The translations under genes and the position numbers were made by a program. Below the pieces are notes generated by a model. The model did no database searches. It was given only the letters and a program-made list of their open reading frames with translations, and was not told the DNA's origin. Below are positions 7,561-16,202 of a DNA stretch of 64,000 bases, in pieces. Each line of letters begins with the position of its first letter. Within the stretch, counting starts at the first letter, position 1. Origin of the DNA: an uncultured Ruminiclostridium sp. (GTDB taxonomy: Bacteria > Bacillota > Clostridia > Oscillospirales > Ruminococcaceae); NCBI GenBank assembly GCA_944388385.1, contig CALXIO010000012.1:1-64000 (forward strand), read 5' to 3'.

Positions 7561-10082
7561 ATGCTTTATTTATTGCTCTGATTTACATTCGCCGTCACAT
7601 AGTAAAATTTCTGCTTATTACGCTTGCTCTTGCACTTATGATATCATCGGTGGTTTTCACACAGATTTTCTCCTATTCGGAGGATTACAGAAGATTTTAT
7701 TCAGCAAGACAGGGTATAGTACCTTTTGCAACAATTTTTTGCGATGTAAATAACGAACGGCTGACCGACGAGGTTTTAGAAGAATACTCGGCAGGCAGAC
7801 AATATGTAAACGGGTATACCGAAAAAAGTGGCGTAAGACAGTACATAGGATATCTTGACGATGTGGCTCTCGCTTCGCTGAATGTCAAAATACTCAGAGG
7901 TCGTTTACCTGAAAATGAGAACGAGCTTGCAATGAGCGATACAATGCTACTTTCTTACGGAGTCAGTGTTGGAGATAAGCTGACGATTACCATAACCGAT
8001 AAGTCGGGAACGTACGAAAGGGAGTTCCTTGTAAGCGGTATGACTTCTGATTATTTTGCCGAATATACCGAGACCGAAGTTTTTATTCCGCAAATGAGTT
8101 CACAAGAGAACTTTGACACAAATCTTATAACCATACCATCCATTATTTCGGGTAAATCGGACGATTTTCTGTCTGTCAATATGGTTCAAAACATCATTGA
8201 CAGCTTCTATTACCCTGAGTCACATCCGTTTAGTATGGAACAGAAGGTTACGATAATAAACAATGACAATTACAGTGCAAAAAGTAAGGAGTATTATTAT
8301 CAAAATTCCTCGATGGATCTATATTTGAATATAGCGGTAGAATATGTAGTGCCTGTTCTTATTGTTTTTGCGACGATAGCAGGAGTGTATACGGCGGTCA
8401 AAATACTTATCCGCGGACAAAAGGAGAATATACAGCTTATAAAAACAGTAGGCGGTACAAATAAGCAGGCATTTCTCATATATTTTTATGAAGCGTTTTT
8501 TATTTCTTTTTCAGCATCACTGATAAGTTTCATGGCAGGACTTGCTATATGTTATGCATATTCGCAGTTTATCAGCACGCTTGGTTTAGGTTACATAATA
8601 CCATACGATATTGTCGTTGTTATATCGCTGGTGTCATTCCTTCTGCTTATCATTTTCTATCTCGTGTATTTTGCTTCATCGGTACGCAGTAAAAAGACAA
8701 CGATAAAAGCATACAGACATAACGTAAAGAAAATAAGCAAGCTATGGAATAAAACAGTAGACACAAACTCAGGTTCTTCAAATATTTCTTTCAGAATTGT
8801 TGTTGCTGCATCGGTGATTGTTTTTTCCGCAGGCTGTCTTTGGGCTGATTTTTTAGCAGCACATTACGGTTCCGAAATAGAAATCTCGAAGCAGTATTCT
8901 AACGATTATCTTGTAAGAGTACCCGGAGGGACAAATGTACCTGAGTTAATGTATTATGATCTTCCTTCAGGCTGTGGAGTAAGCAAAAAAGAGCTGGAAG
9001 CATTGTACAAGAATTATCCTGTAAAGGAAAAACTGAAGGTGATACATCGTAACATTCATTCTTATATAGATGCTGACGGAGAAAAATATGACCTTAAACA
9101 AAAGCAGGTAATGGTTCCGAAACATCTAAGAGAAGAATTTGCAAAATCAGGGATGGAAGAGCCTGCTATATTGTACAAATACAGTGTCAAGGGAGTTCCT
9201 TACGAATATCTAAATGAATTTATAGGCTATATCGGCTTTTCAAAAGAGGATTATGATAGCGGAAAAATTGCAATATCCATGAACGGGAAATTTATAAAAG
9301 GTGACGCTTTTAAGCTTTCCTTTGTGATGTTTCCTGAACAGATTAACGAATATTATGATATAAATGCGGATGAGCTTACACCTGATATTAAAACTGTAGA
9401 TGTCAGCATTACTCATACAGGCACAGTAAACGATACAGGTAAATCACGCGAAATGACAGACATTCTGAACGAGCATAAAACTTGCATTATTCTGTCAGAT
9501 AATTATCTGCTTTCGCTTTCAGGTGATTTTAAGTATGATTATCTGCTTTTGGATAACGCATACGAACTGAGCGATGATGAAGCATTTGCCACCGACGAAT
9601 ATATAGCGTCGATTTCAGATAAAAACCGCTTACATCTTTATAACCATTATATTTACCCCATGCTTATGAAAAAAGAAGCAATGAAGCAGAAAATCCCGTA
9701 TGTTGCAATGAGCGGTGTGTATTTGATTGTAGTCGTCTTATTTGCATATATCTGTATAAACTGCGAGGTAAGAAGTAGAGAAAGAGAATTTCTTATACTT
9801 AAATCCATAGGTGCTGAGAGAAACCATATTGTAAAGATAATTTCACATTCCGCTATAAAAAAATTCCTTCCTGCTATACCTTTTGCACTGGTGCTTTATT
9901 TTACGTTTTATGCGGTGATTTTTCTTAGCACTAATAAATATAATACAGTATCTTATGTTTCTATCATAAACGTTTTGCTCTATCCCATTATCATAATAGC
10001 GGTAATTATGGCGATAACACTCGTCGCATCGATAATTTCTGCAAATTGGGTATACAAAAGACAAAAGCAGAATGTTGAATAG
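7557..10082 (+). CDS. FtsX-like ABC transporter permease
   Basis: An 841-residue protein. It has an N-terminal transmembrane helix (about 14-34), a large extracytoplasmic domain (about 40-255), three helices near 260-375, a second helix and extracytoplasmic domain (about 410-715), then three C-terminal helices (about 720-740, 760-790, 805-830). Two FtsX modules (KTVGGTNKQAFLIYFYE and LKSIGAERNHIVKII) are visible. This double layout is typical of large MacB/BceB-like permeases for peptide or lipid extrusion. It is coupled to the ATPase by an ATGA overlap. The gene is followed by a 388-base gap. Confidence 0.85.
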   Translation: MNALFIALIYIRRHIVKFLLITLALALMISSVVFTQIFSYSEDYRRFYSARQGIVPFATIFCDVNNERLTDEVLEEYSAGRQYVNGYTEKSGVRQYIGYLDDVALASLNVKILRGRLPENENELAMSDTMLLSYGVSVGDKLTITITDKSGTYEREFLVSGMTSDYFAEYTETEVFIPQMSSQENFDTNLITIPSIISGKSDDFLSVNMVQNIIDSFYYPESHPFSMEQKVTIINNDNYSAKSKEYYYQNSSMDLYLNIAVEYVVPVLIVFATIAGVYTAVKILIRGQKENIQLIKTVGGTNKQAFLIYFYEAFFISFSASLISFMAGLAICYAYSQFISTLGLGYIIPYDIVVVISLVSFLLLIIFYLVYFASSVRSKKTTIKAYRHNVKKISKLWNKTVDTNSGSSNISFRIVVAASVIVFSAGCLWADFLAAHYGSEIEISKQYSNDYLVRVPGGTNVPELMYYDLPSGCGVSKKELEALYKNYPVKEKLKVIHRNIHSYIDADGEKYDLKQKQVMVPKHLREEFAKSGMEEPAILYKYSVKGVPYEYLNEFIGYIGFSKEDYDSGKIAISMNGKFIKGDAFKLSFVMFPEQINEYYDINADELTPDIKTVDVSITHTGTVNDTGKSREMTDILNEHKTCIILSDNYLLSLSGDFKYDYLLLDNAYELSDDEAFATDEYIASISDKNRLHLYNHYIYPMLMKKEAMKQKIPYVAMSGVYLIVVVLFAYICINCEVRSREREFLILKSIGAERNHIVKIISHSAIKKFLPAIPFALVLYFTFYAVIFLSTNKYNTVSYVSIINVLLYPIIIIAVIMAITLVASIISANWVYKRQKQNVE

Positions 10083-10470
10083 TTGTTATATTGCAATAGC
10101 AACAAATAACATTAAAATAAAAAACTCTTATTCTATGTTCAAAAACTACAGAAAAAGGCTATTTTATTGTGTATTTGTATCTATAATGCACTGAGAATAT
10201 ACCTTGATGCACTTCGTGTAGCAATCTTCGTTATTGTATTAAAACAATTCTGTATTTTTAAAAACTCATACCCCGCTCCTTCGCTTTTGCGAAGGAGCTT
10301 TTTTCTCACCAATTTCCCCCAAAAAACCGCCTCTTTGTGAAATCTATCTGAAATATATATGAAAATATCGTGAAATAAGCCGGTTTTCTTTGGCAGTTTT
10401 AAAACTTGGTGTTGTAGGTAGTGGAAGGGAAAAAAACCCGCTTTCGCGGTTGCGAAAGGAGGTGATTATC
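10083..10470 (+). other. Intergenic region between permease and transposon-type regulators
   Basis: No gene is supported here. It contains one strong terminator (10275-10304), short AT-rich palindromes and a CCCGCTTTCGCGG-type stem just before the ribosome binding site of the sigma-like gene. It may hold the boundary between cargo genes and the recombination module. Confidence 0.5.
10275..10304 (+). terminator. Intrinsic terminator
   Basis: GCTCCTTCGC and GCGAAGGAGC form a perfect 10-bp stem with a TTTT loop, followed by TTTTTT. It fits the end of the cassette 2 transcript. Confidence 0.85.
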
Positions 10471-10910
10471 TTGAGCGATTCTACAAGGACTCCACTTCAG
10501 ATTCAATGTGCTTTTAACAGCTTTTGCAAAAAAGTTTTAAAGCGAGAGGCGAACAATGCGTACAGAGACGAAAAAAGTATAGAATACGATATGTCAGCTT
10601 TTCAGATTTAACTCCTGGCGAAATAACAGAACTACATTATACAGGAATGCAATTGCAGTGCAAAAATAAGGCGTTGTCTATCTATGTAAACGGCAAGCGA
10701 ATTACTTCCAGACTTCTGTCTGAAGCACTTTTGGCATTACCAAAAGAGAAGCGTAGTATCATCATTTTGTACTATTATCTCAACATGAATGATGTAAATA
10801 TCGCAAGACGATGCAACATACCAAGAAGTACGGCACAGTATAGTCGAAAATGTATATTGAAAATTCTGCGACAATATTTGGAGGAGCATGCAGATGAAGG
10901 ATCAGAATGA
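10471..10910 (+). pseudogene. Frameshifted sigma-70-like regulator of a conjugative transposon
   Basis: The two halves of this protein lie in different frames. It starts at TTG 10471 behind a near-perfect AAAGGAGGTGA site and reads SDSTRTPLQIQCAFNSFCKK to RDEK. It then needs a -1 shift at the six-A run 10571-10576 to continue as KYRIRYVSFSDLTPGE. The second part carries a sigma region-4-like helix-turn-helix (LPKEKRSIIILYYYLNMNDV to IPRSTAQYSRKCILKIL). Such small sigma-like proteins are standard in Tn916/Tn1549-type elements. One deleted A, or slippage on the A-run, would explain the break. Confidence 0.7.
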
Positions 10911-11169
10911 CATCAAACACAATCGGGATGATAAGGTTTTATTACCGCTTCCGATTATCCTTTCAGCCAACGCCGGTGAACCTGAAGCTATGAATATAGT
11001 ACTCAGCCACTATGAAAAGTACATCACCTACTTATCCGTGAGACGATTTCGTAAAAAAGAGGGATACACATACTATGGTGTCGATGAAGATGTAAGAATC
11101 AGGCTCAGTCAAGGCTTATTGAGGCAGTTCTTAAATTTAAGATTTAGCAGATATATGCACCTGCGATAG
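10894..11169 (+). CDS. HTH_16-type regulator of a conjugative transposon
   Basis: A 91-residue protein starting at ATG 10894, which has GGAGG at proper distance; the ATG at 10888 is too close to it. It has the family layout seen next to the sigma-like gene in Tn1549/Tn916-type elements: LPLPIILSANAGEPEAMN, then LSHYEKYITYLSVRR, then VDEDVRIRLSQGLLRQFL. It overlaps the end of the sigma-like gene. The role is presumed regulation of transfer or excision. The C-terminus looks normal in length. Confidence 0.75.
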   Translation: MKDQNDIKHNRDDKVLLPLPIILSANAGEPEAMNIVLSHYEKYITYLSVRRFRKKEGYTYYGVDEDVRIRLSQGLLRQFLNLRFSRYMHLR

Positions 11170-11565
11170 TCCCTTTCTCCAGGCGTAATATATTTTGACA
11201 AAGAAAGCGTTGTAAGATAACGACACGCAGTATAGGGCAAATCGGATACATTCTTTTTTCTTTGAGCCGTGCGAGCGGTCGCCATGACTTTGCATCAGAG
11301 CAAACGAGCGATCAACCCGTATCGTGGAATAAATGTAGCAGTTTATGGGCGATGATGAGATAAAAAGTACAATGATACTCCCTTATAGCCACAGTTCGAG
11401 CGTTAAAAGCGTCGCAAGCAATGGGTAAGGTTGCCGAGAGAGCAAGGGTGAAACTCCCGTGGAGCTATGCTGATAGCCGTCCGAAGAGCCGACATTTATA
11501 CCAGTAATAACAGACTTGCTTTTACTCATAAAATGTACTGAAAATAAAGAAAGGAGATTTTAAAG
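11170..11565 (+). other. Non-coding, GC-richer structured stretch in the transposon module
   Basis: No ORF with a ribosome binding site is credible in these 396 bases. Composition is more GC-rich than the cargo, with several short stems (GGGTGAAACTCCC; CTAT-GCTG-ATAG). In related conjugative elements the stretch between the HTH gene and mobilisation or recombinase genes is where transfer genes or an origin of transfer would lie. Here no relaxase gene is present. It may be a deletion scar, an oriT or a structured RNA. Confidence 0.4.
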
Positions 11566-11730
11566 ATGGAACAGAAGAGTAACCCCAAAGCAAGCAACAA
11601 ACAGGCAATTTGCGTAAGCATTTTCAAAAACGGAGGAACTACTACAAGCACAAAGGAATACACGAAAATATGGACAGAGCTTATCAACCGTTTAGAGAAA
11701 GGAAAAGTTATAAATTTATGCGAATTATGA
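11566..11730 (+). CDS. Small transposon-associated protein
   Basis: A 54-codon gene with an AAAGGAGATTTT site eight bases before ATG 11566. The product is basic and soluble (starts MEQKSNPKAS, contains AICVSIFKNGG and a helix EYTKIWTELINRLEKGK). It resembles the short unnamed proteins that precede the recombinase in Tn1549-like elements, but no function is known to me. A longer overlapping frame at 11610 lacks a ribosome binding site. Confidence 0.6.
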   Translation: MEQKSNPKASNKQAICVSIFKNGGTTTSTKEYTKIWTELINRLEKGKVINLCEL

Positions 11731-11758
11731 TGCCAAATACCTTTTTATATGGTATAAT
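11730..11758 (+). promoter_or_regulatory. Promoter of the serine recombinase gene
   Basis: TATAAT at 11753-11758 is preceded by TG one base upstream (extended -10), with a weak -35 (ATGCCA, 4 of 6) 17 bases away. It lies about 40 bases before the recombinase ATG, so the recombinase can be transcribed independently of the transposon genes. Confidence 0.65.
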
Positions 11759-11799
11759 GTGTGCTTGGAACAGCTTGTCGTTATCTTATAGGTGAAACA

Positions 11800-13353
11800 A
11801 TGAAAGTAGCTATTTATTGTAGATTATCCGAAGAAGATAGAAACAAGCAATTTGAAACCGATGACTCGGTCAGCATACAAAACCAGAAGGCAATGCTTCT
11901 GCAATATGCCACAGAACAAGGCTGGGAATTATTCGACATCTACAGCGATGATGACTATACGGGTTCTGACAGGCGTCGTCCCGAATTCAATCGTCTGCTG
12001 AACGATGCTGAAAAGCGAAAATTCGATATTATCCTCTGCAAAACCCAATCACGTTTTACCCGTGAGCTTGAGCTGGTTGAAAAGTACATACACGGACTTT
12101 TCCCTATCTGGGGTATCCGCTTTATAAGTATCATAGATAACGCCGATACCGCAAACAAGGGAAATAAGAAATCACGCCAGATCAACGGACTTGTAAACGA
12201 ATGGTATCTTGAGGATATGTCAGAAAACATCCGTAGCGTTCTTACAAGCAGGCGGGAAAATGGTTTCCACATTGGTGCATTTGCACTGTATGGCTATAAG
12301 AAGGACCCCGAAAGAAAAGGTCATCTTATCATTGATGAGGAAGCCGCCGCTGTAGTACGGGAAGTATTTACCCTCTTTTCAAAGGGTTACGGTAAAACCG
12401 CAATCGCCCGAATACTTAATGACCGAGGCATACCAAATCCAACTGAATACAAGCGTATAAAAGGTCTTCGCTACAAGCAGCCGAAGATGAAAAACAGCAC
12501 GCTATGGAAATACTTTGCGATATCCGATATGCTGACGAATGAAATCTATATCGGCAATATGGTTCAGGGTAAATACGGCAGTGTTTCCTACAAGACAAAA
12601 CAGAATAAACCACGGCCTAAAAGTCAGTGGTACATTGTCGAGGGAACACACGAGCCTATTATTGACAGAGAACTGTGGGACAGAGTACAGCATATGGTCA
12701 AAGAGCGTGCAAAGCCCTTTGAAATCGGAACGATCGGTTTATTCGCCAAGAAAACACGGTGTGCCGGTTGCGGTTACATTATGAGATCGTCAAAAAACGG
12801 CAACAGACACTATCTGCAATGCTCAAACCGTCACGTTGCAAAGGATGCCTGTGAAGGTGCTTTTATATCGGTTGACCGTCTGGAAAAGCTTGTGATTGCC
12901 GAATTAAACCGACTTTCCGAAGAATTTCTTGACAAAGACGAGTTACAGCAGAACATAGAATTCTGCAACAATCTTCAGGCACAGAAAAAACGCATACAGA
13001 AGGATCTTACTGCATACCGCAAGAAAATCGAAGAGTATGCGAAAGGCATCAGAGAGCTTTACATGGATAAGGTCAAGGGTCTGATAACAAACAAGGATTT
13101 TGAAGAGCTGACAAAGGATTTTACCGTCCAGAAGGATCGCCTGCAAAGCATTGTCTTAGAAGGCGAAAAACAGATAGCTGACATTGATGGAAAAATAGCT
13201 GTCGGAGATAATCGCCGTGAACTGATCGAGCAATACACCAATCTGGAGCATCTTGACCGTGAGATTGTGGAAATTCTGATTGATTACATATCTATCGGCA
13301 AACGAATCCCCGGAACAAGGGATGTTCCCATAGAAATCCACTGGAATTTCTGA
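11800..13353 (+). CDS. Large serine recombinase (TndX/TnpX/SpoIVCA class)
   Basis: A 517-residue site-specific recombinase. The resolvase domain carries the nucleophile Ser10 in YCRLSEED and the arginines of SRFTRELE. The recombinase domain follows (about 155-300), then a zinc ribbon with CAGC (321-324), C341 and C351, a long coiled coil (about 370-465), and the typical C-terminus IGKR...IEIHWNF. Start ATG 11800 leaves Ser10 at the usual place; the upstream frame lacks a site. It joins short att sites and excises or integrates elements. It sits at the very end of the element, directly against a truncated cotJC, the usual position for such an enzyme. Confidence 0.93.
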   Translation: MKVAIYCRLSEEDRNKQFETDDSVSIQNQKAMLLQYATEQGWELFDIYSDDDYTGSDRRRPEFNRLLNDAEKRKFDIILCKTQSRFTRELELVEKYIHGLFPIWGIRFISIIDNADTANKGNKKSRQINGLVNEWYLEDMSENIRSVLTSRRENGFHIGAFALYGYKKDPERKGHLIIDEEAAAVVREVFTLFSKGYGKTAIARILNDRGIPNPTEYKRIKGLRYKQPKMKNSTLWKYFAISDMLTNEIYIGNMVQGKYGSVSYKTKQNKPRPKSQWYIVEGTHEPIIDRELWDRVQHMVKERAKPFEIGTIGLFAKKTRCAGCGYIMRSSKNGNRHYLQCSNRHVAKDACEGAFISVDRLEKLVIAELNRLSEEFLDKDELQQNIEFCNNLQAQKKRIQKDLTAYRKKIEEYAKGIRELYMDKVKGLITNKDFEELTKDFTVQKDRLQSIVLEGEKQIADIDGKIAVGDNRRELIEQYTNLEHLDREIVEILIDYISIGKRIPGTRDVPIEIHWNF

Positions 13354-13536
13354 AAAGTTTGTGCTTGCATAATTGCACCAGAGCAAAAGGCAAGGGCGAC
13401 CTATGACAATATTTTAAGAGTCTGTGATGACCCGGATGTTACCAATGTTATCCGCTTTTTAAGGGAGCGTGAGGTGGTACATTTCCAGCGATTCGGAGAG
13501 GTGCTTGATATACTTCAAAGCAAGATAAAAAGCTAA
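13354..13536 (+). pseudogene. cotJC: C-terminal fragment of spore coat protein CotJC (Mn-catalase fold)
   Basis: From about 13375 the frame reads APEQKARATYDNILRVCDDP, then FLREREVVHFQRFGE, ending QSKIKS at TAA 13536. This matches the last third of CotJC, a spore coat protein of the manganese catalase family (REVVH carries metal ligands). A complete CotJC is about 190 residues; only about 55 remain. The 5' part has been cut off by the serine recombinase element immediately upstream. The fragment is in the same frame as the recombinase and begins right after its TGA. Its stop overlaps the stop of the minus-strand gene by 4 bases. Confidence 0.85.
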
Positions 13537-13910
13537 AACACATTTGCAAGGGTGGGGTATTGCCTTTGCATAAATAAATCAAGAAGCTCAAGAAGGACGG
13601 TACACTCTGTGTAGATTTCCTCATCCCTGCTTTCGCATAATTGCTTTATACGGGATAGGGACATAATTATTTCATTATCACAGTCGCTGTCCTCCACAAA
13701 TACGGTTTTTCTTGATAGATCCTTCCAACGACCCTCAGCCTTAAGGCAGGCCTTATAGGCGGTGTCATAATCATTATCGGATGTGGCGGTAATTATTACT
13801 GCCACATCCCTTTTTATATCCCCTGTTACCTTATCACACCACCATACCGCCCCTATGGAAAACAGAAATATCACCGCCGCCATTATTACACAGCCTATAA
13901 GCCTTTTCAA
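13533..13910 (-). CDS. DUF4363 family protein
   Basis: A 125-residue protein with an N-terminal signal anchor (LIGCVIMAAVIFLFSIGAVW) and an exported helical domain (KACLKAEGRWKDLSRKTVFVED...). This matches the DUF4363 family, which in clostridial spore formers is regularly encoded beside a DUF421 (YetF-like) membrane protein. The start overlaps the DUF421 stop (ATGA), so the two are coupled. Function is unknown; divergence from a gerA operon suggests a sporulation or germination role. Confidence 0.75.
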   Translation of the reverse strand: MKRLIGCVIMAAVIFLFSIGAVWWCDKVTGDIKRDVAVIITATSDNDYDTAYKACLKAEGRWKDLSRKTVFVEDSDCDNEIIMSLSRIKQLCESRDEEIYTECTVLLELLDLFMQRQYPTLANVF

Positions 13911-14608
13911 TTTTCCTTTCCTCCTATGCGGATATTTTCGCCCTTTTTAGTAACTATAAACGTACCCTTGTCGGGGCTGTCTGTAAGGATAAAAATATCC
14001 CTCAGCTTAAAGCCTCTTTCCTCTAACAGTCTTAGTATATCCTTGTCGGTTTTGCCCCACATTTTAAGCTCAGGGTAGTTTATTTCCCCGTCCTTAACAA
14101 GAAGATAGGGGGGATTGCAGTTTGTAAGGGAAATGTTAAGATCCCCGTTTTCAGGGGTGCGGTATTTACTTTTCTGATAGAAGTTTATTTTCCCGGTGGT
14201 TTCCACTATGGCATATTGCACCTGGGAAATATCAAATATCATACATTCCCTCATGGCCTCCATAAGCTCATCTATGCTGTAACGAAGATGCTTCATTACC
14301 TGTCTGTCAATTATTCCGTTACATATTATTATCTGGGGAGTACCGGTGACTATCCGTCTTATTTTAGTGCTTTTAAGCATAATAAAGGACATAAATACAT
14401 CAAGGCACACTATCATAAGTATGGGTATAATGCCGTACATCATGGGAACCGTTGAGTCCTCAAGTGACAGGGTGGCAATATTTGATATAAGAATAGTGCT
14501 TACAAGCTCAGAGGGCTGAAGCTGGGCTAACTGCTTTTTTCCCATAAGCCTCAGAGAAATAACTATAAGCATATATAACAGGACAGAGCGGAGTATTACT
14601 ATAAGCAT
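13907..14608 (-). CDS. DUF421 (YetF/YcaP-like) membrane protein
   Basis: A 233-residue protein with three N-terminal transmembrane segments (about 2-20, 38-55 and 58-78) including the family motif LRLMGKKQLAQLQPSELV. A cytoplasmic part with two YetF-type subdomains follows (near 80-150 and 165-230). The biochemical role of the family is not established; several members act in spores. First gene of a two-gene unit with the DUF4363 gene, divergent from gerA. Confidence 0.85.
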   Translation of the reverse strand: MLIVILRSVLLYMLIVISLRLMGKKQLAQLQPSELVSTILISNIATLSLEDSTVPMMYGIIPILMIVCLDVFMSFIMLKSTKIRRIVTGTPQIIICNGIIDRQVMKHLRYSIDELMEAMRECMIFDISQVQYAIVETTGKINFYQKSKYRTPENGDLNISLTNCNPPYLLVKDGEINYPELKMWGKTDKDILRLLEERGFKLRDIFILTDSPDKGTFIVTKKGENIRIGGKEN

Positions 14609-14708
14609 ACTATCACCTCATGGTTTTTAAAAATATTATTTCTCTAAGGGGATAAAAAAATACACAGTGGTAAAAATATTATCAGCAACAAACAAAGGAG
14701 AATGAAAA

Positions 14709-16202
14709 TTGTCTGATGAATTTTTAAACCCTGAACAGGCTGTCAATATCACCTCGGATATTGAACAGAACTGTACCATAATAAGAGCCCTTATGAAAAA
14801 CAGCACCGACCTTTTAATGAAGTATGCGGTGGTTGATAAAAAAAGACTGGTTATAGTCACCATTGAGGGCATGGTGAATAAAACCATCCTTGCGGATCTG
14901 ATTTACAGACCCCTTACCTTTTGTGATATTTCTTGTGACAGCGGCAAGGAACTGTTATCTAAGCTGGAAAATGAGCTTTTAGCCGCAGAGGAACAGCACC
15001 AGATATACACCTTTTCGGAGCTTTCAAGAAGCATAATGGCAGGCTTTGCGGTGGTACTTTGCGAGGGGGCGGATTTTGCCCTTTCCATAGGGGCACAGGG
15101 CTTTGCCCACAGAATGATAAGCGAGCCCAGTACCCATATAAACCTCAGAGCCTCAAGGGAGGGCTTTATTGAGGTTATAAGGGTGAATATAGCCATGGTA
15201 AGACGCCGTATGAAATCCCCCACATTGGTAACTAACTTAATGCCGATAGCAAGCAGAAGCAATACGGATGTATGCGTATGCTATTTAGATGACAAGGCGG
15301 ATAAAAGGACGGTGGGGCTGATACTTGACAGGCTTAAAGCAATACCCCTTAATACTGTTATGAGTGGGGCATATCTTCAGTCCTTTTTAGAGGAGGATAA
15401 TTCCTCCTTGTTTTCGCAGGTGTTTGTAACCGAGCGGCCTGATGTATTTGCATCTAAGCTATACGAGGGCAGAATAGGAATAATAGTTGACGGCACACCC
15501 TTTGCCCTTGTTATACCGGGGCTTTTTGCAGAGAGCTTCCAGACTATGGATGACTATACCCATAAGCCCTTTTTCTCCCTGTTTATGAGAACACTGAGGT
15601 ATACCGCCTTTATACTATCCGCACTTTTGCCGGGACTTTATGTTGCCCTTTGTAATTTTAACCCGGAGATAATAAGAAGCAGTCTTTTGCTTAATATTTA
15701 TTCCTCCACCCAGACCACCGCCTTTCCCATTTTCGGGGAATGTATAGTAATGTATATTCTGTATGAAATAATGAGGGAGGCAGGACTCAGACTCCCCCGG
15801 ACGGTAGGCCATGCGGTAAGCATAGTGGGAGGCCTTGTAATAGGTGAGATAACCGTTTCCGCAGGACTTATGAGCGCGCCTGTGGTGCTTATTATAGCCG
15901 CCACCGGTCTATGCTCCTTTGCTGTGCCTGATTTATATGACAGCTGTATGTTTTTAAGGCTGGTATTTATACTTGCCGGGGGAATATTCGGCCTTTTCGG
16001 AATCACCGTTGCAGGGGTGATACTTCTTTTCCGCCTATGCTCAAAATCCGCCTACGGAGTACCCTATATGTCGCCCTTTGCCCCCATAAAGCCAAAGGGA
16101 ATTATAAGGGATACCCTTGTTCGCATGGGCTGGAGATTTTTATCCAAATCCGACATTACCGCAACAGAGCTTAAAGGCAACGGCAAGGAGGACAACAAGT
16201 GA
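14709..16202 (+). CDS. gerA: Spore germination receptor subunit A (GerA family)
   Basis: A 497-residue GerA/SpoVAF-type protein. The soluble N-terminal domain (about 1-285) contains LSIGAQGFAHRMISEPSTHINLRASREGF. The C-terminal membrane domain (about 290-460) has five hydrophobic segments and the conserved RTVGHAVSIVGGLVIGE. It starts at TTG 14709 behind AAAGGAG. GerA, B and C subunits form the inner-membrane nutrient receptor of spores. Its stop overlaps gerB by 4 bases. The likely promoter is forespore-specific, but I could not define it. Confidence 0.92.
   Translation: MSDEFLNPEQAVNITSDIEQNCTIIRALMKNSTDLLMKYAVVDKKRLVIVTIEGMVNKTILADLIYRPLTFCDISCDSGKELLSKLENELLAAEEQHQIYTFSELSRSIMAGFAVVLCEGADFALSIGAQGFAHRMISEPSTHINLRASREGFIEVIRVNIAMVRRRMKSPTLVTNLMPIASRSNTDVCVCYLDDKADKRTVGLILDRLKAIPLNTVMSGAYLQSFLEEDNSSLFSQVFVTERPDVFASKLYEGRIGIIVDGTPFALVIPGLFAESFQTMDDYTHKPFFSLFMRTLRYTAFILSALLPGLYVALCNFNPEIIRSSLLLNIYSSTQTTAFPIFGECIVMYILYEIMREAGLRLPRTVGHAVSIVGGLVIGEITVSAGLMSAPVVLIIAATGLCSFAVPDLYDSCMFLRLVFILAGGIFGLFGITVAGVILLFRLCSKSAYGVPYMSPFAPIKPKGIIRDTLVRMGWRFLSKSDITATELKGNGKEDNK

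Larger units (their letters stand above)
10471..13370 (+). mobile_element. Right end of a Tn1549/Tn4451-like element inserted in cotJC
   Basis: A sigma-like gene, HTH regulator, small ORF and large serine recombinase are arranged as at the recombinase end of conjugative or mobilisable elements. Host sequence (cotJC) resumes within about 25 bases of the recombinase stop. No relaxase, coupling protein or type IV secretion gene is in the window, so the visible part is either degraded or continues beyond base 1 with 1-10,470 as cargo. The left end and 5' half of cotJC are not seen. Confidence 0.7.

Noticed and set aside
6431..10082. Classical lactococcin 972 locus
   Set aside because: Gene order is similar (secreted protein, ATPase, large permease) but the secreted protein lacks the W-x-YG and YSNY-type motifs of that bacteriocin.
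11610..11795. 61-codon frame overlapping the small pre-recombinase gene
   Set aside because: No ribosome binding site and basic random composition; the frame from 11566 has a good site.
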